Numbered from the stretch's first letter, positions 1-9,052 are shown. The stretch: DNA of 64,000 nt from Hymenobacter sediminis (GCF_003231285.1 NZ_QKNS01000002.1:434001-498000), one strand, 5' to 3'. Notes: generated by a model from the letters alone, not told the origin. Program-made: numbers and translations.

Positions 1-57
1 GTAGCCGCCCGGCCCAGGGTTGCCCCGCGAGGAGCCGTCGGTGAATAGGTAAATCAA
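1..57 (-). CDS. rnhA: Ribonuclease HI, N-terminal fragment (cut by window edge)
   Basis: Read leftward from a TTG at 57-55, the first 19 codons give MIYLFTDGSSRGNPGPGGY. This matches the start of bacterial RNase HI, including the first catalytic Asp in the TDGS motif and the glycine-rich turn GNPGPGGYG. The enzyme cleaves the RNA strand of RNA-DNA hybrids in the cytoplasm. The rest lies outside the window. No ATG is found in frame nearby, so TTG is the likely start because homologues begin with M-I-Y/T-L. It follows marC on the same strand, 113 bp away. Identification rests on a short but very characteristic motif. Confidence 0.8.
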   Translation of the reverse strand, partial: MIYLFTDGSSRGNPGPGGY

Positions 58-60
58 TGT

Positions 61-168
61 GCGAAATGTGGAGAACAGGAAAAAGGAGCGGAGTGAAAGG
101 CAGAAGCGCGCTGTCTTATTAATAGGCAGCCACGCTTACAATTTCACATTTCGCCCATTTTCCTGTTC
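61..168. repeat. Two interleaved inverted repeats between marC and rnhA
   Basis: Arm A GCGAAATGTG (61-70) has its exact complement CACATTTCGC at 145-154, and arm B GAACAGGAAAA (73-83) has its exact complement TTTTCCTGTTC at 158-168. The order is A, B, A', B', so the two stems cross and would form a pseudoknot rather than a nested hairpin. The element lies in the 113-bp gap upstream of rnhA. Confidence 0.6.
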
Positions 169-170
169 AT

Positions 171-731
171 TCAAAAATTACTTTTAAACAGCTTAATGGC
201 AATGGCCAGCAGAATGACGCCGAACACGCGACGCAGAATATCCTCGCCGGCCTTGCCCAGCTTGCGCTCAATCCAAGCCGAGCTTTTCAGCACCAGGTAC
301 ACAAACACCAGGTTCACGAGCACGCCAGCCAGCACGTTGGGCAGCTGGTAAGCCGCCCGCAGGGAAAGCAGCGTGGTCATGGTGCCGGCCCCCACAATCA
401 GCGGAAACGCCAGGGGCACGATGGAGCCCGTGGAAGCCAACGGGTTGTGCTTAAAAAGCTCTACCCCCAGAATCATCTCCATACCAATCAGGAAGATAAT
501 AATGGCGCCGGCCAGGGCAAACGATTGAAAATCAACTCCAAACAGGGAAAGAATGCTCTGGCCCAGAAACAGAAAGGCTATCATCAGCAGGCCTGCTACC
601 AGCGTGGCCTTTTCCGATTCGATTTTGCCCTCGCGCTGCCGAATCTGGATGATAATGGGGATGGAGCCCAGAATATCAATAATGGCGAAAAGCGTGAGTG
701 TTACGGACGCAATTTCCTTGAAGCTGAACAT
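171..731 (-). CDS. MarC family inner-membrane protein
   Basis: This 186-residue protein is almost entirely hydrophobic, with about six membrane segments (roughly residues 8-28, 42-60, 66-86, 105-125, 130-150 and 165-183). The start (FAIIDILGSIPIIIQI) and the central GAIIIFLIGMEMILG stretch are typical of the MarC/UPF0056 family. Members are integral inner-membrane proteins named after the E. coli mar region; a transport role is proposed for some but not settled. Full length for the family. It sits between an aminotransferase gene and rnhA, all on the minus strand. Family assignment is secure; function is open. Confidence 0.85.
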   Translation of the reverse strand: MFSFKEIASVTLTLFAIIDILGSIPIIIQIRQREGKIESEKATLVAGLLMIAFLFLGQSILSLFGVDFQSFALAGAIIIFLIGMEMILGVELFKHNPLASTGSIVPLAFPLIVGAGTMTTLLSLRAAYQLPNVLAGVLVNLVFVYLVLKSSAWIERKLGKAGEDILRRVFGVILLAIAIKLFKSNF

Positions 732-770
732 GAACCGCAGATTACCGCTGATTGATTTGATTACGCTGGT

Positions 771-1838
771 TTAGGCAAACTCGCGGGCGAAGAACTGTAC
801 CAACTGCTCGAAGGCCGCATCCGGAATGGCTGGGAAGTTGGCAATGCGCAGGCTGGTGGGCTTCCAGCTGCCGTAGCCGCTACCTAGCTGCAAGCCCTGG
901 GTGAGGGCCCGGCGCTTTACTTCCTCAATAAGAGCGGGCGCGCCCTGCAGCCCAATCACTGTGGTGGAGCGGCTTTCGGGGTTGGTGATAAGCGGGGAAA
1001 GCTGCGTGGCCTGGTCGAAGTAATCGTAAAGCTTGGTGGCCCGGTCCTGCAGATGCTGATGAATGGCCTTGATGGGCTGCCGGTCGGCCATAACGCGGCT
1101 CAGCAGGTAGATTCCCAGCACGTTGGGGGTGTGGGTGGTCTGGTAGTTGAGCATCTTCTCGTACTGAGACGTCAGCGAGTTGTAGTGGCTGCGCTCATTT
1201 ATTTTACGCAGGCGTTCCACGGCCCGGGGCGAAAGCAGCATCACCGAGAGGCCCGCCGGCAGCCCAAAGCACTTCTGCACCGAAGCATACCAGATATCGG
1301 CCTTAATGTACTTAAGCTGAATACCGGCCAGCGAGGAAGTAGCATCAACGGCCAGCAGGGCATTTCCTGGCAGGCGGTTGTAGATGTTCAACACCACGCC
1401 GTCGCGGAGCTGGGTGGCGTTGCTGGTTTCGTTTTGGGTGATGCACACTAGGTCGGTTTTCTCATCGAGGCCCGGTAGGTTGTGCACGTCCGGAATTTCA
1501 TCAGGCCCAAACTGCAGGCCCGTGGTAGCTGGGCGGAGGGCTTTGGCGTACTCGTACCACTTTTCGCCGAAGGCCCCGTTGTAGAGATGAAAGCTTTTGG
1601 TAGGGGTGAGGCTTTGAGCCAGCACCTCCCAGCATTCGGTGGCCGAGCTCATGAAGAACACGGTGTAGTCCTGCGGAACGTTGAGCTTGTTTTTTAGCTC
1701 CTGCACCGTTTGGCGCATAAGCTGCACAAACCGCTCGCCGCGGTGCTGGGCCGAGAGCCAGCCCTCATCAAAGGCATCCTGCAGGTATTGGCGCACCTGC
1801 GGATACACTTGCGAAGGGCCAGGGTTGAATGTATACAT
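771..1838 (-). CDS. Class V aminotransferase (PLP-dependent, SerC/AGXT type)
   Basis: The 355-residue protein has the fold-type I class V layout: an N-terminal FNPGPSQVYPQV segment like that of phosphoserine and alanine-glyoxylate aminotransferases, an FFMSSATECWE loop (61-71) for phosphate binding of the cofactor, LLAVDATSSL (161-170) with the cofactor-pyridine Asp, and ASVQKCFG with the Schiff-base Lys at about 189. It would move an amino group between an amino acid and a 2-oxo acid. Phosphoserine aminotransferase of serine synthesis is plausible, but sequence alone does not fix the substrate. Start chosen because a TAnnTTTG box lies 29 nt upstream. Confidence 0.8.
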   Translation of the reverse strand: MYTFNPGPSQVYPQVRQYLQDAFDEGWLSAQHRGERFVQLMRQTVQELKNKLNVPQDYTVFFMSSATECWEVLAQSLTPTKSFHLYNGAFGEKWYEYAKALRPATTGLQFGPDEIPDVHNLPGLDEKTDLVCITQNETSNATQLRDGVVLNIYNRLPGNALLAVDATSSLAGIQLKYIKADIWYASVQKCFGLPAGLSVMLLSPRAVERLRKINERSHYNSLTSQYEKMLNYQTTHTPNVLGIYLLSRVMADRQPIKAIHQHLQDRATKLYDYFDQATQLSPLITNPESRSTTVIGLQGAPALIEEVKRRALTQGLQLGSGYGSWKPTSLRIANFPAIPDAAFEQLVQFFAREFA

Positions 1839-1866
1839 AGGAAGGAAAGACTAAGGAGTGGAAACG

Positions 1867-1874
1867 CAAAGGTA
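1867..1874 (-). promoter_or_regulatory. -7 promoter box for the class V aminotransferase
   Basis: On the minus strand the sequence reads TACCTTTG, a perfect match to the Bacteroidota -7 consensus TAnnTTTG, 29 nt before the ATG at 1838. No convincing TTTG -33 box was seen. Confidence 0.55.
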
Positions 1875-2114
1875 TTGATTGGGTAGTGAGGTGAGGATAG
1901 GAATGGTGACAAGTAAGGGCGCGCTTCTGGCGCCAGCCTGACGCCAAGGCTCCCGACCGGATAACGCCCGCACCATTCGCGTCGTGTGCGGGCAGGCTGT
2001 TTGCGCAGCTTGCCTACCCCTTAACGCACGCTAAACCCTTGGCAGGTGTCAGCCCAAAGCCAACCCGTCCGGCCTGAGAAGCTCACCCTTTGCCTGTCAG
2101 CTTCCCACCAGAAA

Positions 2115-2561
2115 TCACACCTTAAACCCTACTCGTTTTGGGCGTTGGCCGTCGAAATAATGCAGGGCCAGTTTGTAGCTGTCGAGCTTGAAACCGCTGA
2201 TGCTGCCCACGCAGTTGCGGCCGATGAGGCTTTTCTGGCGGAACTCCTCGCGGGCGTGCAGGTTGCTCAGGTGCACCTCCACCACGGGCGTATTAATGGC
2301 GGCAATGGCATCGGCCAGGGCCACGCTGGTGTGGGTGTAGCCGCCCGCATTAAGCACAATGCCGTGGTAGCTGAAGCCTACCTCGTGCAGCTTGTCAATC
2401 AGTTCCCCTTCGTGGTTGCTCTGGAAATATGCCAACTCAAACTGCGGGAAGGCTTCGCGCAACTCAGGCAGGTAGTCCTCGAAAGAGCGGGAGCCGTAAA
2501 TGCCCGGCTCGCGCCGACCAAGCAGGTTGAGGTTGGGGCCGTTAAGAAGCAGGATCTGCAT
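2115..2561 (-). CDS. aroQ: Type II 3-dehydroquinate dehydratase
   Basis: This 148-residue enzyme converts 3-dehydroquinate to 3-dehydroshikimate in the shikimate pathway for aromatic amino acids. The N-terminal NGPNLNLLGRREPGIYG carries the flexible catalytic loop with Tyr22; NAGGYTHTS (71-79) and EVHLSN (95-100, catalytic His97) complete the type II active site. Length is normal for the dodecameric type II family. The start at 2561 is preferred over an upstream in-frame ATG at 2594 because homologues begin with M-x-I-L-L-L-N-G-P-N. It is transcribed divergently from xerD, with a TACCTTTG box 36 nt upstream. Confidence 0.95.
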   Translation of the reverse strand: MQILLLNGPNLNLLGRREPGIYGSRSFEDYLPELREAFPQFELAYFQSNHEGELIDKLHEVGFSYHGIVLNAGGYTHTSVALADAIAAINTPVVEVHLSNLHAREEFRQKSLIGRNCVGSISGFKLDSYKLALHYFDGQRPKRVGFKV

Positions 2562-2596
2562 AGGGGAGAGAGGTAGGAGGTAGGCGAAATACAAAA

Positions 2597-2604
2597 CAAA
2601 GGTA
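2597..2604 (-). promoter_or_regulatory. -7 promoter box for aroQ
   Basis: The minus strand reads TACCTTTG, matching TAnnTTTG, 36 nt upstream of the aroQ ATG. It faces away from the xerD promoter 55 bp to the right, which supports the downstream start chosen for aroQ. Confidence 0.55.
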
Positions 2605-2658
2605 TTGCCATTCTGGGCGCAACCGAAGCCCTGGCCCGCTACGGCAGCTACTAACTCC

Positions 2659-2666
2659 TACTTTTG
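2659..2666 (+). promoter_or_regulatory. -7 promoter box for xerD
   Basis: TACTTTTG matches the Bacteroidota -7 consensus TAnnTTTG and lies 42 nt before the xerD ATG. No clear -33 TTTG is present. Confidence 0.55.
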
Positions 2667-2707
2667 CGGGCAGCACCCAGTGCTTTCCAGTTCCTACCCC
2701 GCTTCCT

Positions 2708-3610
2708 ATGTCCACCTGGTCCATTGCCCTCAAACAGTTCGAGGGCTATCTGCAGCTTGAAAAATCCCTTTCAGCCAACTCCGTGGAAGCCTACGTGCGC
2801 GACGTGCAGAAGCTGCGCCAGTACTTGGAGGTGGAAAATTTGCCGGCCTCGCCTCAGCAAGTAACCACTCGCATTTTGCGTGACTTCCTGACCTGGCTAG
2901 GTAGCCTCGGCATGACGGCCACTTCGCAGGCCCGCACGTTATCGGGCATTAAGGCCTTCTACCGCTTCCTGATTATGGAGGACCTGCTGACCCTGGACCC
3001 AACCGACACACTGGATGCGCCCAAAACTGGCCGCAAGCTGCCCGACACACTCAGCTACCCGGAAATCGAACAGATCCTCGACGGCATCGATCTAAGCACG
3101 CCCGAGGGTACCCGCAACCGGGCCATGCTGGAAGTGCTTTACAGTTCCGGGCTGCGCGTAAGCGAGCTGACGGGCCTGCGCCTTTCCAATCTCTACGCCG
3201 ACCAAGGGTTCGTTCGGGTGTTGGGGAAGGGTAGTAAAGAGCGGCTGGTGCCCATCGGGCGCGACGCGCTGAAGCACCTGGGCTTTTACCTGCAGGGCAT
3301 CCGGGCCCACCTCGACATCAAGCCCGGCCACGAAGACACCGTCTTCCTGAACAAGCGCGGCGCAGGTCTCTCGCGGGTGATGGTATTTAATATCATCAAG
3401 GCCTCCGCTGAAAAGGCAGGCATCCGGAAAAGCATCAGCCCGCACACGTTCCGGCACAGCTTTGCTACCCACCTCATAGAGGGCGGCGCAGACCTGCGGG
3501 CTGTGCAGGAAATGCTGGGCCACGAGAGCATCACGACCACCGAAATCTACACCCACCTCGACCGGGACTATCTGCGCCAGGTTATCACGGAGTTTCACCC
3601 GCGCAGCTAA
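2708..3610 (+). CDS. xerD: Tyrosine recombinase XerD/XerC (chromosome dimer resolution)
   Basis: A 300-residue tyrosine recombinase. Residues 1-90 form the SAM-like core-binding domain. The catalytic domain shows the full active set: Arg150 in LYSSGLRVSELTGL, Lys174 in GKGSKERLVP, His246 and Arg249 in SPHTFRHSFATHL, His272 in MLGHESITTT and Tyr281 in EIYTHLDRDYL. Xer enzymes resolve chromosome dimers at dif sites and act with FtsK, whose gene is 2.4 kb downstream. Length and lack of neighbouring integrase signatures point to the housekeeping recombinase rather than a mobile integrase. Confidence 0.92.
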   Translation: MSTWSIALKQFEGYLQLEKSLSANSVEAYVRDVQKLRQYLEVENLPASPQQVTTRILRDFLTWLGSLGMTATSQARTLSGIKAFYRFLIMEDLLTLDPTDTLDAPKTGRKLPDTLSYPEIEQILDGIDLSTPEGTRNRAMLEVLYSSGLRVSELTGLRLSNLYADQGFVRVLGKGSKERLVPIGRDALKHLGFYLQGIRAHLDIKPGHEDTVFLNKRGAGLSRVMVFNIIKASAEKAGIRKSISPHTFRHSFATHLIEGGADLRAVQEMLGHESITTTEIYTHLDRDYLRQVITEFHPRS

Positions 3611-3642
3611 TCCCACTTCAACAGCCTGACCGGTCTGGCTGG

Positions 3643-4065
3643 CTACCTTGCCTTGCTCTGGCAACTGCTCAGCCACTCTACAGCCTCAGCCTCGCTTTCA
3701 AAAACCTGAATTTCAAACTGCCGAAGCAGGCGCTGTGACGCCGGGTCGAGCCAGGCACTAACGAGGGCATTGGGCTGGGCCACGTGCGCCACGTAGCGCA
3801 GCCCAGCGTTGGCGGCGGCGGGGCCCCATTCGGTAGCCAGCCACTCCAGCGAGTCGAACCAGGGGCCCTGGAGCTGGCTGTTGTCGTTGAGCAGATAGGG
3901 GCAATGCACCTGCTGTAGCATCTCCAAACCCGCTGAGGCACCATTCAGAGCGTACTCGGGGCTCACGTAGCCCGTCCAGGTAGCGTGCAGCCAGTGGCGG
4001 CTTTCATCGTAGGTCAGCTGGCAGAAGTCGGGGCTGGTAGGTGTAGAAAGAACGCGCTGGTACAT
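3643..4065 (-). CDS. Hypothetical protein (140 aa)
   Basis: No confident family was recognised. The protein is soluble, 140 residues, rich in Trp and Leu, with a strand-helix pattern (FCQLTYDESRHWLHATWTGY near residue 14, then LLNDNSQLQGPW near 60) that recalls the STAS/SpoIIAA-like small proteins common in Hymenobacter. That is a guess from appearance only. Codon use matches its neighbours. It converges with xerD (32 bp between stops) and is divergent from the membrane protein at 4170. Confidence 0.65.
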   Translation of the reverse strand: MYQRVLSTPTSPDFCQLTYDESRHWLHATWTGYVSPEYALNGASAGLEMLQQVHCPYLLNDNSQLQGPWFDSLEWLATEWGPAAANAGLRYVAHVAQPNALVSAWLDPASQRLLRQFEIQVFESEAEAVEWLSSCQSKAR

Positions 4066-4136
4066 GGCTCAAGAATAGGGGGAAGTATATATAACGGAAG
4101 AAGCGGGCCGGGGATAAGCGCCCAGATCGGAAATTT

Positions 4137-4144
4137 TACCTTTG
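4137..4144 (+). promoter_or_regulatory. -7 promoter box for the 4170 membrane protein
   Basis: TACCTTTG matches TAnnTTTG and sits 25 nt before the ATG at 4170, implying a leader of roughly 20 nt. Confidence 0.55.
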
Positions 4145-4169
4145 CGTTGGCTGATTTGCCTACCCCCTT

Positions 4170-5900
4170 ATGCCTGAGTCTACTACAAGAAAAAGCTTTT
4201 CTTTCCCTGCTGTTTCTCCACTCATTTGGGCTCTTGTAGCCTTTCTGCTTCTGAGCTTAATATACGCGTCGCGCTCGGGGGCTACCTACATTCTGATCGA
4301 GGACAACCTAGATACGGAGCTAACGGTACCTTGGCTGCTTACGCGCCACCACGTGGCCCTCAGCTACGATTCAGCCACTCAGGTGCCGGCCTTACTGAAC
4401 GGTATTCCGCGCAATGCTCTGCGGCCCGGCCTGAGCGTAACTGTGGGCCTGTTCGCGCTGCTTGACCCTTTGCCGGCGTATCTGCTGAATCAGTTGCTGG
4501 TGCGCTTAGCTGGTTTAGTAGGCATGTATTTGCTGCTCAGAAAGTATGGCCTGCCTCAGCCGAACAATCGGGGGGTAGGGGCAATGCTGGCGCTGGCCTG
4601 GGCAGTGCTACCGGCGTTTTCCATGTTCGGAATAACGGTGCTGGGCCAGCCGTGGGTAGTGCTGGGTTTTTTGCGGCTGCGTCAGGGCGCGGCACCCTGG
4701 TACTACTGGCTACCCCTACTTATCTTTCCCCTCTGGTCGAACCTGGTGCTAGGTGGTGCCTTTGTAGTGGCTGGGGTAGGGGTAGGGCTGGCTTGGGATG
4801 CGTGGCGTACCCGCCGTGTACCCTGGGCGGCCGTAATAGGGCTAGCCCTTATGGCAGGGCTGTATTTGGTGGTGGAATATCCGTTGGTAAGTGCACTGCT
4901 GAAGCGACAATTTGTGCCACACCGGCTGGAGTTTGATTTCAGCCGCCTCAGTCCAAGCGGTGTCAAGGCGGGGCTCACGAGTAGTTTCCTTTACTTTTTT
5001 GTGGGGCAGTACCACGCCAGTTTGTTTCTTCGGTTGGCGCCCTTACTGGCCATTGGCTTAGCATTGGTTTTATTACCGGCTCAGCAGCGTTGGCAGTTAG
5101 GTCGGCAAGTGGTGTGGGTGCTGGCGCTTCTGGCAGTACTAGCCGTGTTCTGCGGCTTCTATCCGCAGTTGGTAGTAGGCTTGCACAAATGGCTACCCCC
5201 CCTGCGGGCCTTTAACCTCTCGCGTTTTCATTTCCTGACCCCGCTACTCTGGTTTGGCGTGCTGGTGCTGGGGTTGCGCTATCTGCCATCAGGTAGGGCG
5301 CGCTGGGCGCTGGTGGGGCTGCAACTGCTCATCGGGCTGGGCATGAACGGGGAGTGGACCGCCAACCTCCGCCGGGTAGCTGGGGCTGCGCGCGCCGAAG
5401 AGCCCACGTACGCGGCGTACGTAGCGCCTGCGTTGTTTGCCCAGGTACAGCAAGCCATTGCCGCCCGCACCGGCCAGCAGCCCAGCCAGTACCGGGTGGC
5501 CTGCCTGGGCATGCCCCCAGCCATAGCTTCCCTGAATGGATTCTATACTCTGGATGCATACCTGAATAATTATCCTCTGGCTTATAAACACCAGTTCCGC
5601 CCCCTTATTGCCGGCGAGTTGGCGAAAGACGAAGCGTTGCGTGCCTACTATGATGCCTGGGGCAGTCGGTGTTACCTGTACTCGGCTGAGTTGGGCAAGA
5701 ATTTTCGGGTAGCAGCGTTGCCAGAGCGGGTAGTAGAGCACTGGGCTTTCGATGCTCAGGCGTTTCGCCGGCTGGGCGGGCGCTATGTGCTGTCGGCAGC
5801 TCGGCTAGCGCGGCCTGCCGAGAGCGGCCTGCAACCCCTGGGAGCCTACACAACTCCTGGTGCTTACTGGCGAATTTGGGTGTACCAAGCGGGCAACTGA
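4170..5900 (+). CDS. Polytopic membrane protein, GT-C/DUF6044-like
   Basis: The 576-residue protein has a cytoplasmic N-terminus, about ten to eleven hydrophobic segments spread over residues 15-400, and a soluble C-terminal region of about 170 residues (from around 405). The first loop carries an acidic motif (LIEDNLDTELTVPW, near residue 43), as expected for GT-C glycosyltransferase-like proteins where an acidic residue in loop 1 binds metal or lipid-linked sugar. It resembles the uncharacterised DUF6044/YkoS-type membrane proteins, recalled rather than searched. A role in envelope polysaccharide or cell-surface modification is inference. Single gene with its own promoter box. Confidence 0.75.
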   Translation: MPESTTRKSFSFPAVSPLIWALVAFLLLSLIYASRSGATYILIEDNLDTELTVPWLLTRHHVALSYDSATQVPALLNGIPRNALRPGLSVTVGLFALLDPLPAYLLNQLLVRLAGLVGMYLLLRKYGLPQPNNRGVGAMLALAWAVLPAFSMFGITVLGQPWVVLGFLRLRQGAAPWYYWLPLLIFPLWSNLVLGGAFVVAGVGVGLAWDAWRTRRVPWAAVIGLALMAGLYLVVEYPLVSALLKRQFVPHRLEFDFSRLSPSGVKAGLTSSFLYFFVGQYHASLFLRLAPLLAIGLALVLLPAQQRWQLGRQVVWVLALLAVLAVFCGFYPQLVVGLHKWLPPLRAFNLSRFHFLTPLLWFGVLVLGLRYLPSGRARWALVGLQLLIGLGMNGEWTANLRRVAGAARAEEPTYAAYVAPALFAQVQQAIAARTGQQPSQYRVACLGMPPAIASLNGFYTLDAYLNNYPLAYKHQFRPLIAGELAKDEALRAYYDAWGSRCYLYSAELGKNFRVAALPERVVEHWAFDAQAFRRLGGRYVLSAARLARPAESGLQPLGAYTTPGAYWRIWVYQAGN

Positions 5901-5993
5901 GTAGCTGAGCAGCTGATCTTTGAAGAGGGCAAAGTCCATTTAAAGCTAGAATTACTTCATTACCCGGCTGCCCGGTTACTCATCGGAATTGTC

Positions 5994-6001
5994 TAGATTT
6001 G
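5994..6001 (+). promoter_or_regulatory. -7 promoter box for ftsK
   Basis: TAGATTTG matches TAnnTTTG and lies 18 nt before the ATG at 6020. An in-frame GTG or ATG closer to 5999 would overlap the transcription start, so this box supports the 6020 start. Confidence 0.5.
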
Positions 6002-6019
6002 GTCTTTGGCGTGTCTCTA

Positions 6020-9000
6020 ATGGCTAAAAATACCTACAAGCAACCTTCCTCGGCGGCTCCTGCCCGCACCAACGAGCCCCGGCCGGCGGCTGAGCCGCGT
6101 GCGGCCCGCAACCAGGCCCGTGCCGTTGAGCCGGAGCCCATCCGCGAAGCCCGGCGCAACGAGTCTGCTGCCCGGCCTTCCAAACCGGCGGCGCCCAAGG
6201 CCGCCCGTAAACCCATGAAGCTACCCGCCGTGAACCTGAGTGGCCTCTTTGGCTTCCTGCGCGACCGGCGTTTTCAGTTGTTCCTGGGCTTTTTCTTCCT
6301 CATCGGCTCCATCTACCTCACCATTGCCTTTATTTCCTTTCTGTTCACGGGCCACGCTGACCAAAGCGTAACCGAAACGGTAGGCCGCACTCCGCTTAAG
6401 GAAGCAGGCCAGGAAACCGGCAACTGGCTGGGGCTGGTGGGGGCTATGCTGGCCCAGTTCCTGATTCAGGATGGCTTTGGGGTGGCGGCCTTCGCGGCTA
6501 TTCCTATTGTATTCTTTATCGGCTACAAAATTGTGTTCCGGCGGGCGGGCGTGTCCTTCACCTACGTGTTGGCCTTGTGTCTGTTCACTATGCTGTGGCT
6601 GAGCGTGTTAATGGGCTACGTGGTGCTCACCATTCAAAGCCCCGACGTGGACCCGGCCCTGGCGCACAGCCTCGATTTCCTGTGCGGCGGCGTGGGTTAC
6701 GAAACGGCCTTCTGGCTCGATAGCCTCATTGGCTGGGGCACGGTGCTGCTGCTGGCTTTCCTGCTGATTTCCTTCGTGGTGTTCTTCTTCAACGTCACCA
6801 GCCTCAACCTGAATCTGCGCCGCAGTGCCGGCGAAGAGGATGAGGACGACACAGACGAGGAACTAGCGTTTGCCCCGGCTGGCCGGGGCAACTTCGCCGC
6901 TACCCCCACTGCAGCCTTCGAGCCCGAAGAACCCCAGGAAGATACTCTGGGTATTACGCTCAAGCGGGTAGGCCCCCTGGCCGCCCAGCCAGAGCCGCAA
7001 GAGGACGAGGAGGAAGATTCTGCACCGCAGCCCCAGCGTACCGGACCGGTAGCCGGCGCAGCACCAGCCTTTAGCGTTGCCAGCCCGGTTCCAGCAGCCG
7101 CTGCTTCTGCTTCAGTAGCCGCGGGCGGGTTAGCCGCCGCTTCGGCTGTGCCTTTGAATGTGGCCGCTACGGCTGGAACGGCCCTGACTGGCGCCGCCGC
7201 CGCCTTGGTTGCTACCCCCTCAAGCGGGCCTAGCTTCTCTATTGAAATGCCGGAGGCAGAAGTGGCCCCCGCCCCCGTAGCACCTAAAGCTCCGGCCGCG
7301 GTGGCCAGCGTGCCTACCCCCTTGTCTTTGGCTGATCTGGTGGCCGATGATGCACCGCTTCCGGCGCCTGTTGCGCCCGTGGTGGCACCCGTAGCCGCGG
7401 CTCCGAGCGTACCCGCTGGGCTCTCTTTCGAGGTGGAAGATGCCACTACCTCTACCCACGAGCTGGACCCTTCGGCTGGCGCCGACATGGCCGTTATTGC
7501 CGAGGAGGACGAGGAAGAAGAGGCCATGCCCACCGGCGAGTACGACCCGACCCTCGACCTGCCCCGCTACCAGTACCCAACCCTGGAGCTGCTCAACGAC
7601 TACGGGGTAGCCAAGGCCCAGGTAACCAAGGAAGAGCTGGAAGCCAACAAGGACCGCATTGTGGAAACGCTGGGGCACTACGGCATCAACATCGCCAGCA
7701 TCAAGGCTACCATTGGGCCCACGGTTACGCTCTACGAAATTGTGCCCGATGCTGGGGTGCGCATCTCCAAGATCAAGAGCTTGGAAGATGACATTGCCCT
7801 AAGCCTCGCTGCCCTCGGTATCCGCATCATCGCGCCCATTCCGGGCAAGGGCACCATCGGTATTGAGGTGCCGAACACCAAGAAGGAAATGGTGAGCATC
7901 CGTTCGGTATTCAATACCGACAAGTTTGTGACCACCGAAATGGACTTGCCTATTGCCTTCGGCCGCACCATTACCAACGAAGTGTTTGTGGTGGACCTGG
8001 CCAAAATGCCTCACTTGCTGATGGCGGGTGCTACGGGCCAGGGTAAATCGGTGGGTCTGAACGTGATTCTGGCCTCCCTGCTCTACAAGCGTCACCCCTC
8101 GCAACTCAAGTTTGTGCTCGTGGACCCCAAGAAGGTGGAACTGAGCATCTTCAACAAGATTGAGCGGCACTTCCTGGCCAAGCTACCCGAGTCGGAAGAG
8201 CCCATCATTACCGATACCAAAAAGGTAGTGAACACGCTCAACTCCTTATGCATGGAGATGGACAAGCGCTACGACCTGCTCAAGGACGCCGGCTGCCGCA
8301 ACCTGAAGGAGTATAACCGCAAGTTTGTGGAGCGCCGCCTCAACCCCAAGAAGGGCCACCGCTACATGCCCTTCATTGTGCTGGTGATTGACGAGCTGGC
8401 CGACCTGATGATGACGGCTGGCAAGGAGGTAGAAACCCCCATTGCCCGCTTGGCTCAGCTGGCCCGCGCCATCGGGATTCACTTGATTGTGGCTACCCAG
8501 CGCCCGTCGGTGAACGTTATTACGGGTATCATCAAGGCCAACTTCCCCTGCCGGATTTCCTTCAAGGTGACCAGCAAAATCGACTCGCGCACCATTCTGG
8601 ATGCCGGGGGCGCCGACCAGCTGATCGGCCAGGGCGACATGCTGATTTCCCAGGGCTCCGACATCATCCGGGTGCAGTGCGCCTTTATTGATACGCCCGA
8701 GGTGGACCGCCTCTGCGACTTCGTGGGCGAGCAGCAGGGCTACCCCAATGCCTACGAGCTACCGGAAGTACCCGGCGAGGCCGGCAGCGGCAACGGTGAT
8801 GCCGACGACTTCGACCCTTCTGATCGGGACTCCATGTTCGAGGAAGCTGCCCGCGTGATTGTGCTGCATCAGCAGGGTAGTACCTCCCTGATTCAGCGCA
8901 AACTCAAGCTGGGCTACAACCGCGCCGGCCGATTAATCGACCAATTGGAACACGCGGGCATCGTCGGACCGTTTGAGGGTAGTAAAGCGCGGGAAGTGCT

Positions 9001-9052
9001 GATTCCCGATGAATACAGTTTGGAACAGTTGTTGAATAGCCTGCCAAAGTAG
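6020..9052 (+). CDS. ftsK: DNA translocase FtsK/SpoIIIE
   Basis: This 1010-residue septal DNA pump clears the chromosome from the closing septum and activates Xer recombination. The N-terminus is a basic Ala/Pro-rich tail followed by four to five membrane segments (about residues 80-265). A long Ala/Pro/Glu linker with acidic patches spans about 270-520. The motor follows: alpha domain (YGVAKAQVTKEELEANKD), Walker A GATGQGKS at 670-677, Walker B DELADLMM near 791, the ATQRPSVNVITG motif, and a C-terminal winged-helix gamma domain (about 930-1010) that reads polar DNA motifs. Start at 6020 gives MAKNTYKQ, as in relatives. lolA follows directly, an order also known from E. coli. Confidence 0.95.
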   Translation: MAKNTYKQPSSAAPARTNEPRPAAEPRAARNQARAVEPEPIREARRNESAARPSKPAAPKAARKPMKLPAVNLSGLFGFLRDRRFQLFLGFFFLIGSIYLTIAFISFLFTGHADQSVTETVGRTPLKEAGQETGNWLGLVGAMLAQFLIQDGFGVAAFAAIPIVFFIGYKIVFRRAGVSFTYVLALCLFTMLWLSVLMGYVVLTIQSPDVDPALAHSLDFLCGGVGYETAFWLDSLIGWGTVLLLAFLLISFVVFFFNVTSLNLNLRRSAGEEDEDDTDEELAFAPAGRGNFAATPTAAFEPEEPQEDTLGITLKRVGPLAAQPEPQEDEEEDSAPQPQRTGPVAGAAPAFSVASPVPAAAASASVAAGGLAAASAVPLNVAATAGTALTGAAAALVATPSSGPSFSIEMPEAEVAPAPVAPKAPAAVASVPTPLSLADLVADDAPLPAPVAPVVAPVAAAPSVPAGLSFEVEDATTSTHELDPSAGADMAVIAEEDEEEEAMPTGEYDPTLDLPRYQYPTLELLNDYGVAKAQVTKEELEANKDRIVETLGHYGINIASIKATIGPTVTLYEIVPDAGVRISKIKSLEDDIALSLAALGIRIIAPIPGKGTIGIEVPNTKKEMVSIRSVFNTDKFVTTEMDLPIAFGRTITNEVFVVDLAKMPHLLMAGATGQGKSVGLNVILASLLYKRHPSQLKFVLVDPKKVELSIFNKIERHFLAKLPESEEPIITDTKKVVNTLNSLCMEMDKRYDLLKDAGCRNLKEYNRKFVERRLNPKKGHRYMPFIVLVIDELADLMMTAGKEVETPIARLAQLARAIGIHLIVATQRPSVNVITGIIKANFPCRISFKVTSKIDSRTILDAGGADQLIGQGDMLISQGSDIIRVQCAFIDTPEVDRLCDFVGEQQGYPNAYELPEVPGEAGSGNGDADDFDPSDRDSMFEEAARVIVLHQQGSTSLIQRKLKLGYNRAGRLIDQLEHAGIVGPFEGSKAREVLIPDEYSLEQLLNSLPK

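Noticed and set aside
1839..2114. GC-rich gap between the class V aminotransferase and aroQ as a hidden gene
   Set aside because: Short frames only, with no domain-like sequence; apart from small GC hairpins nothing stands out.
6697..7533. 278-codon frame opposite the FtsK linker
   Set aside because: Ser/Ala/Gly low-complexity antisense of the Ala/Pro linker; no homology features.
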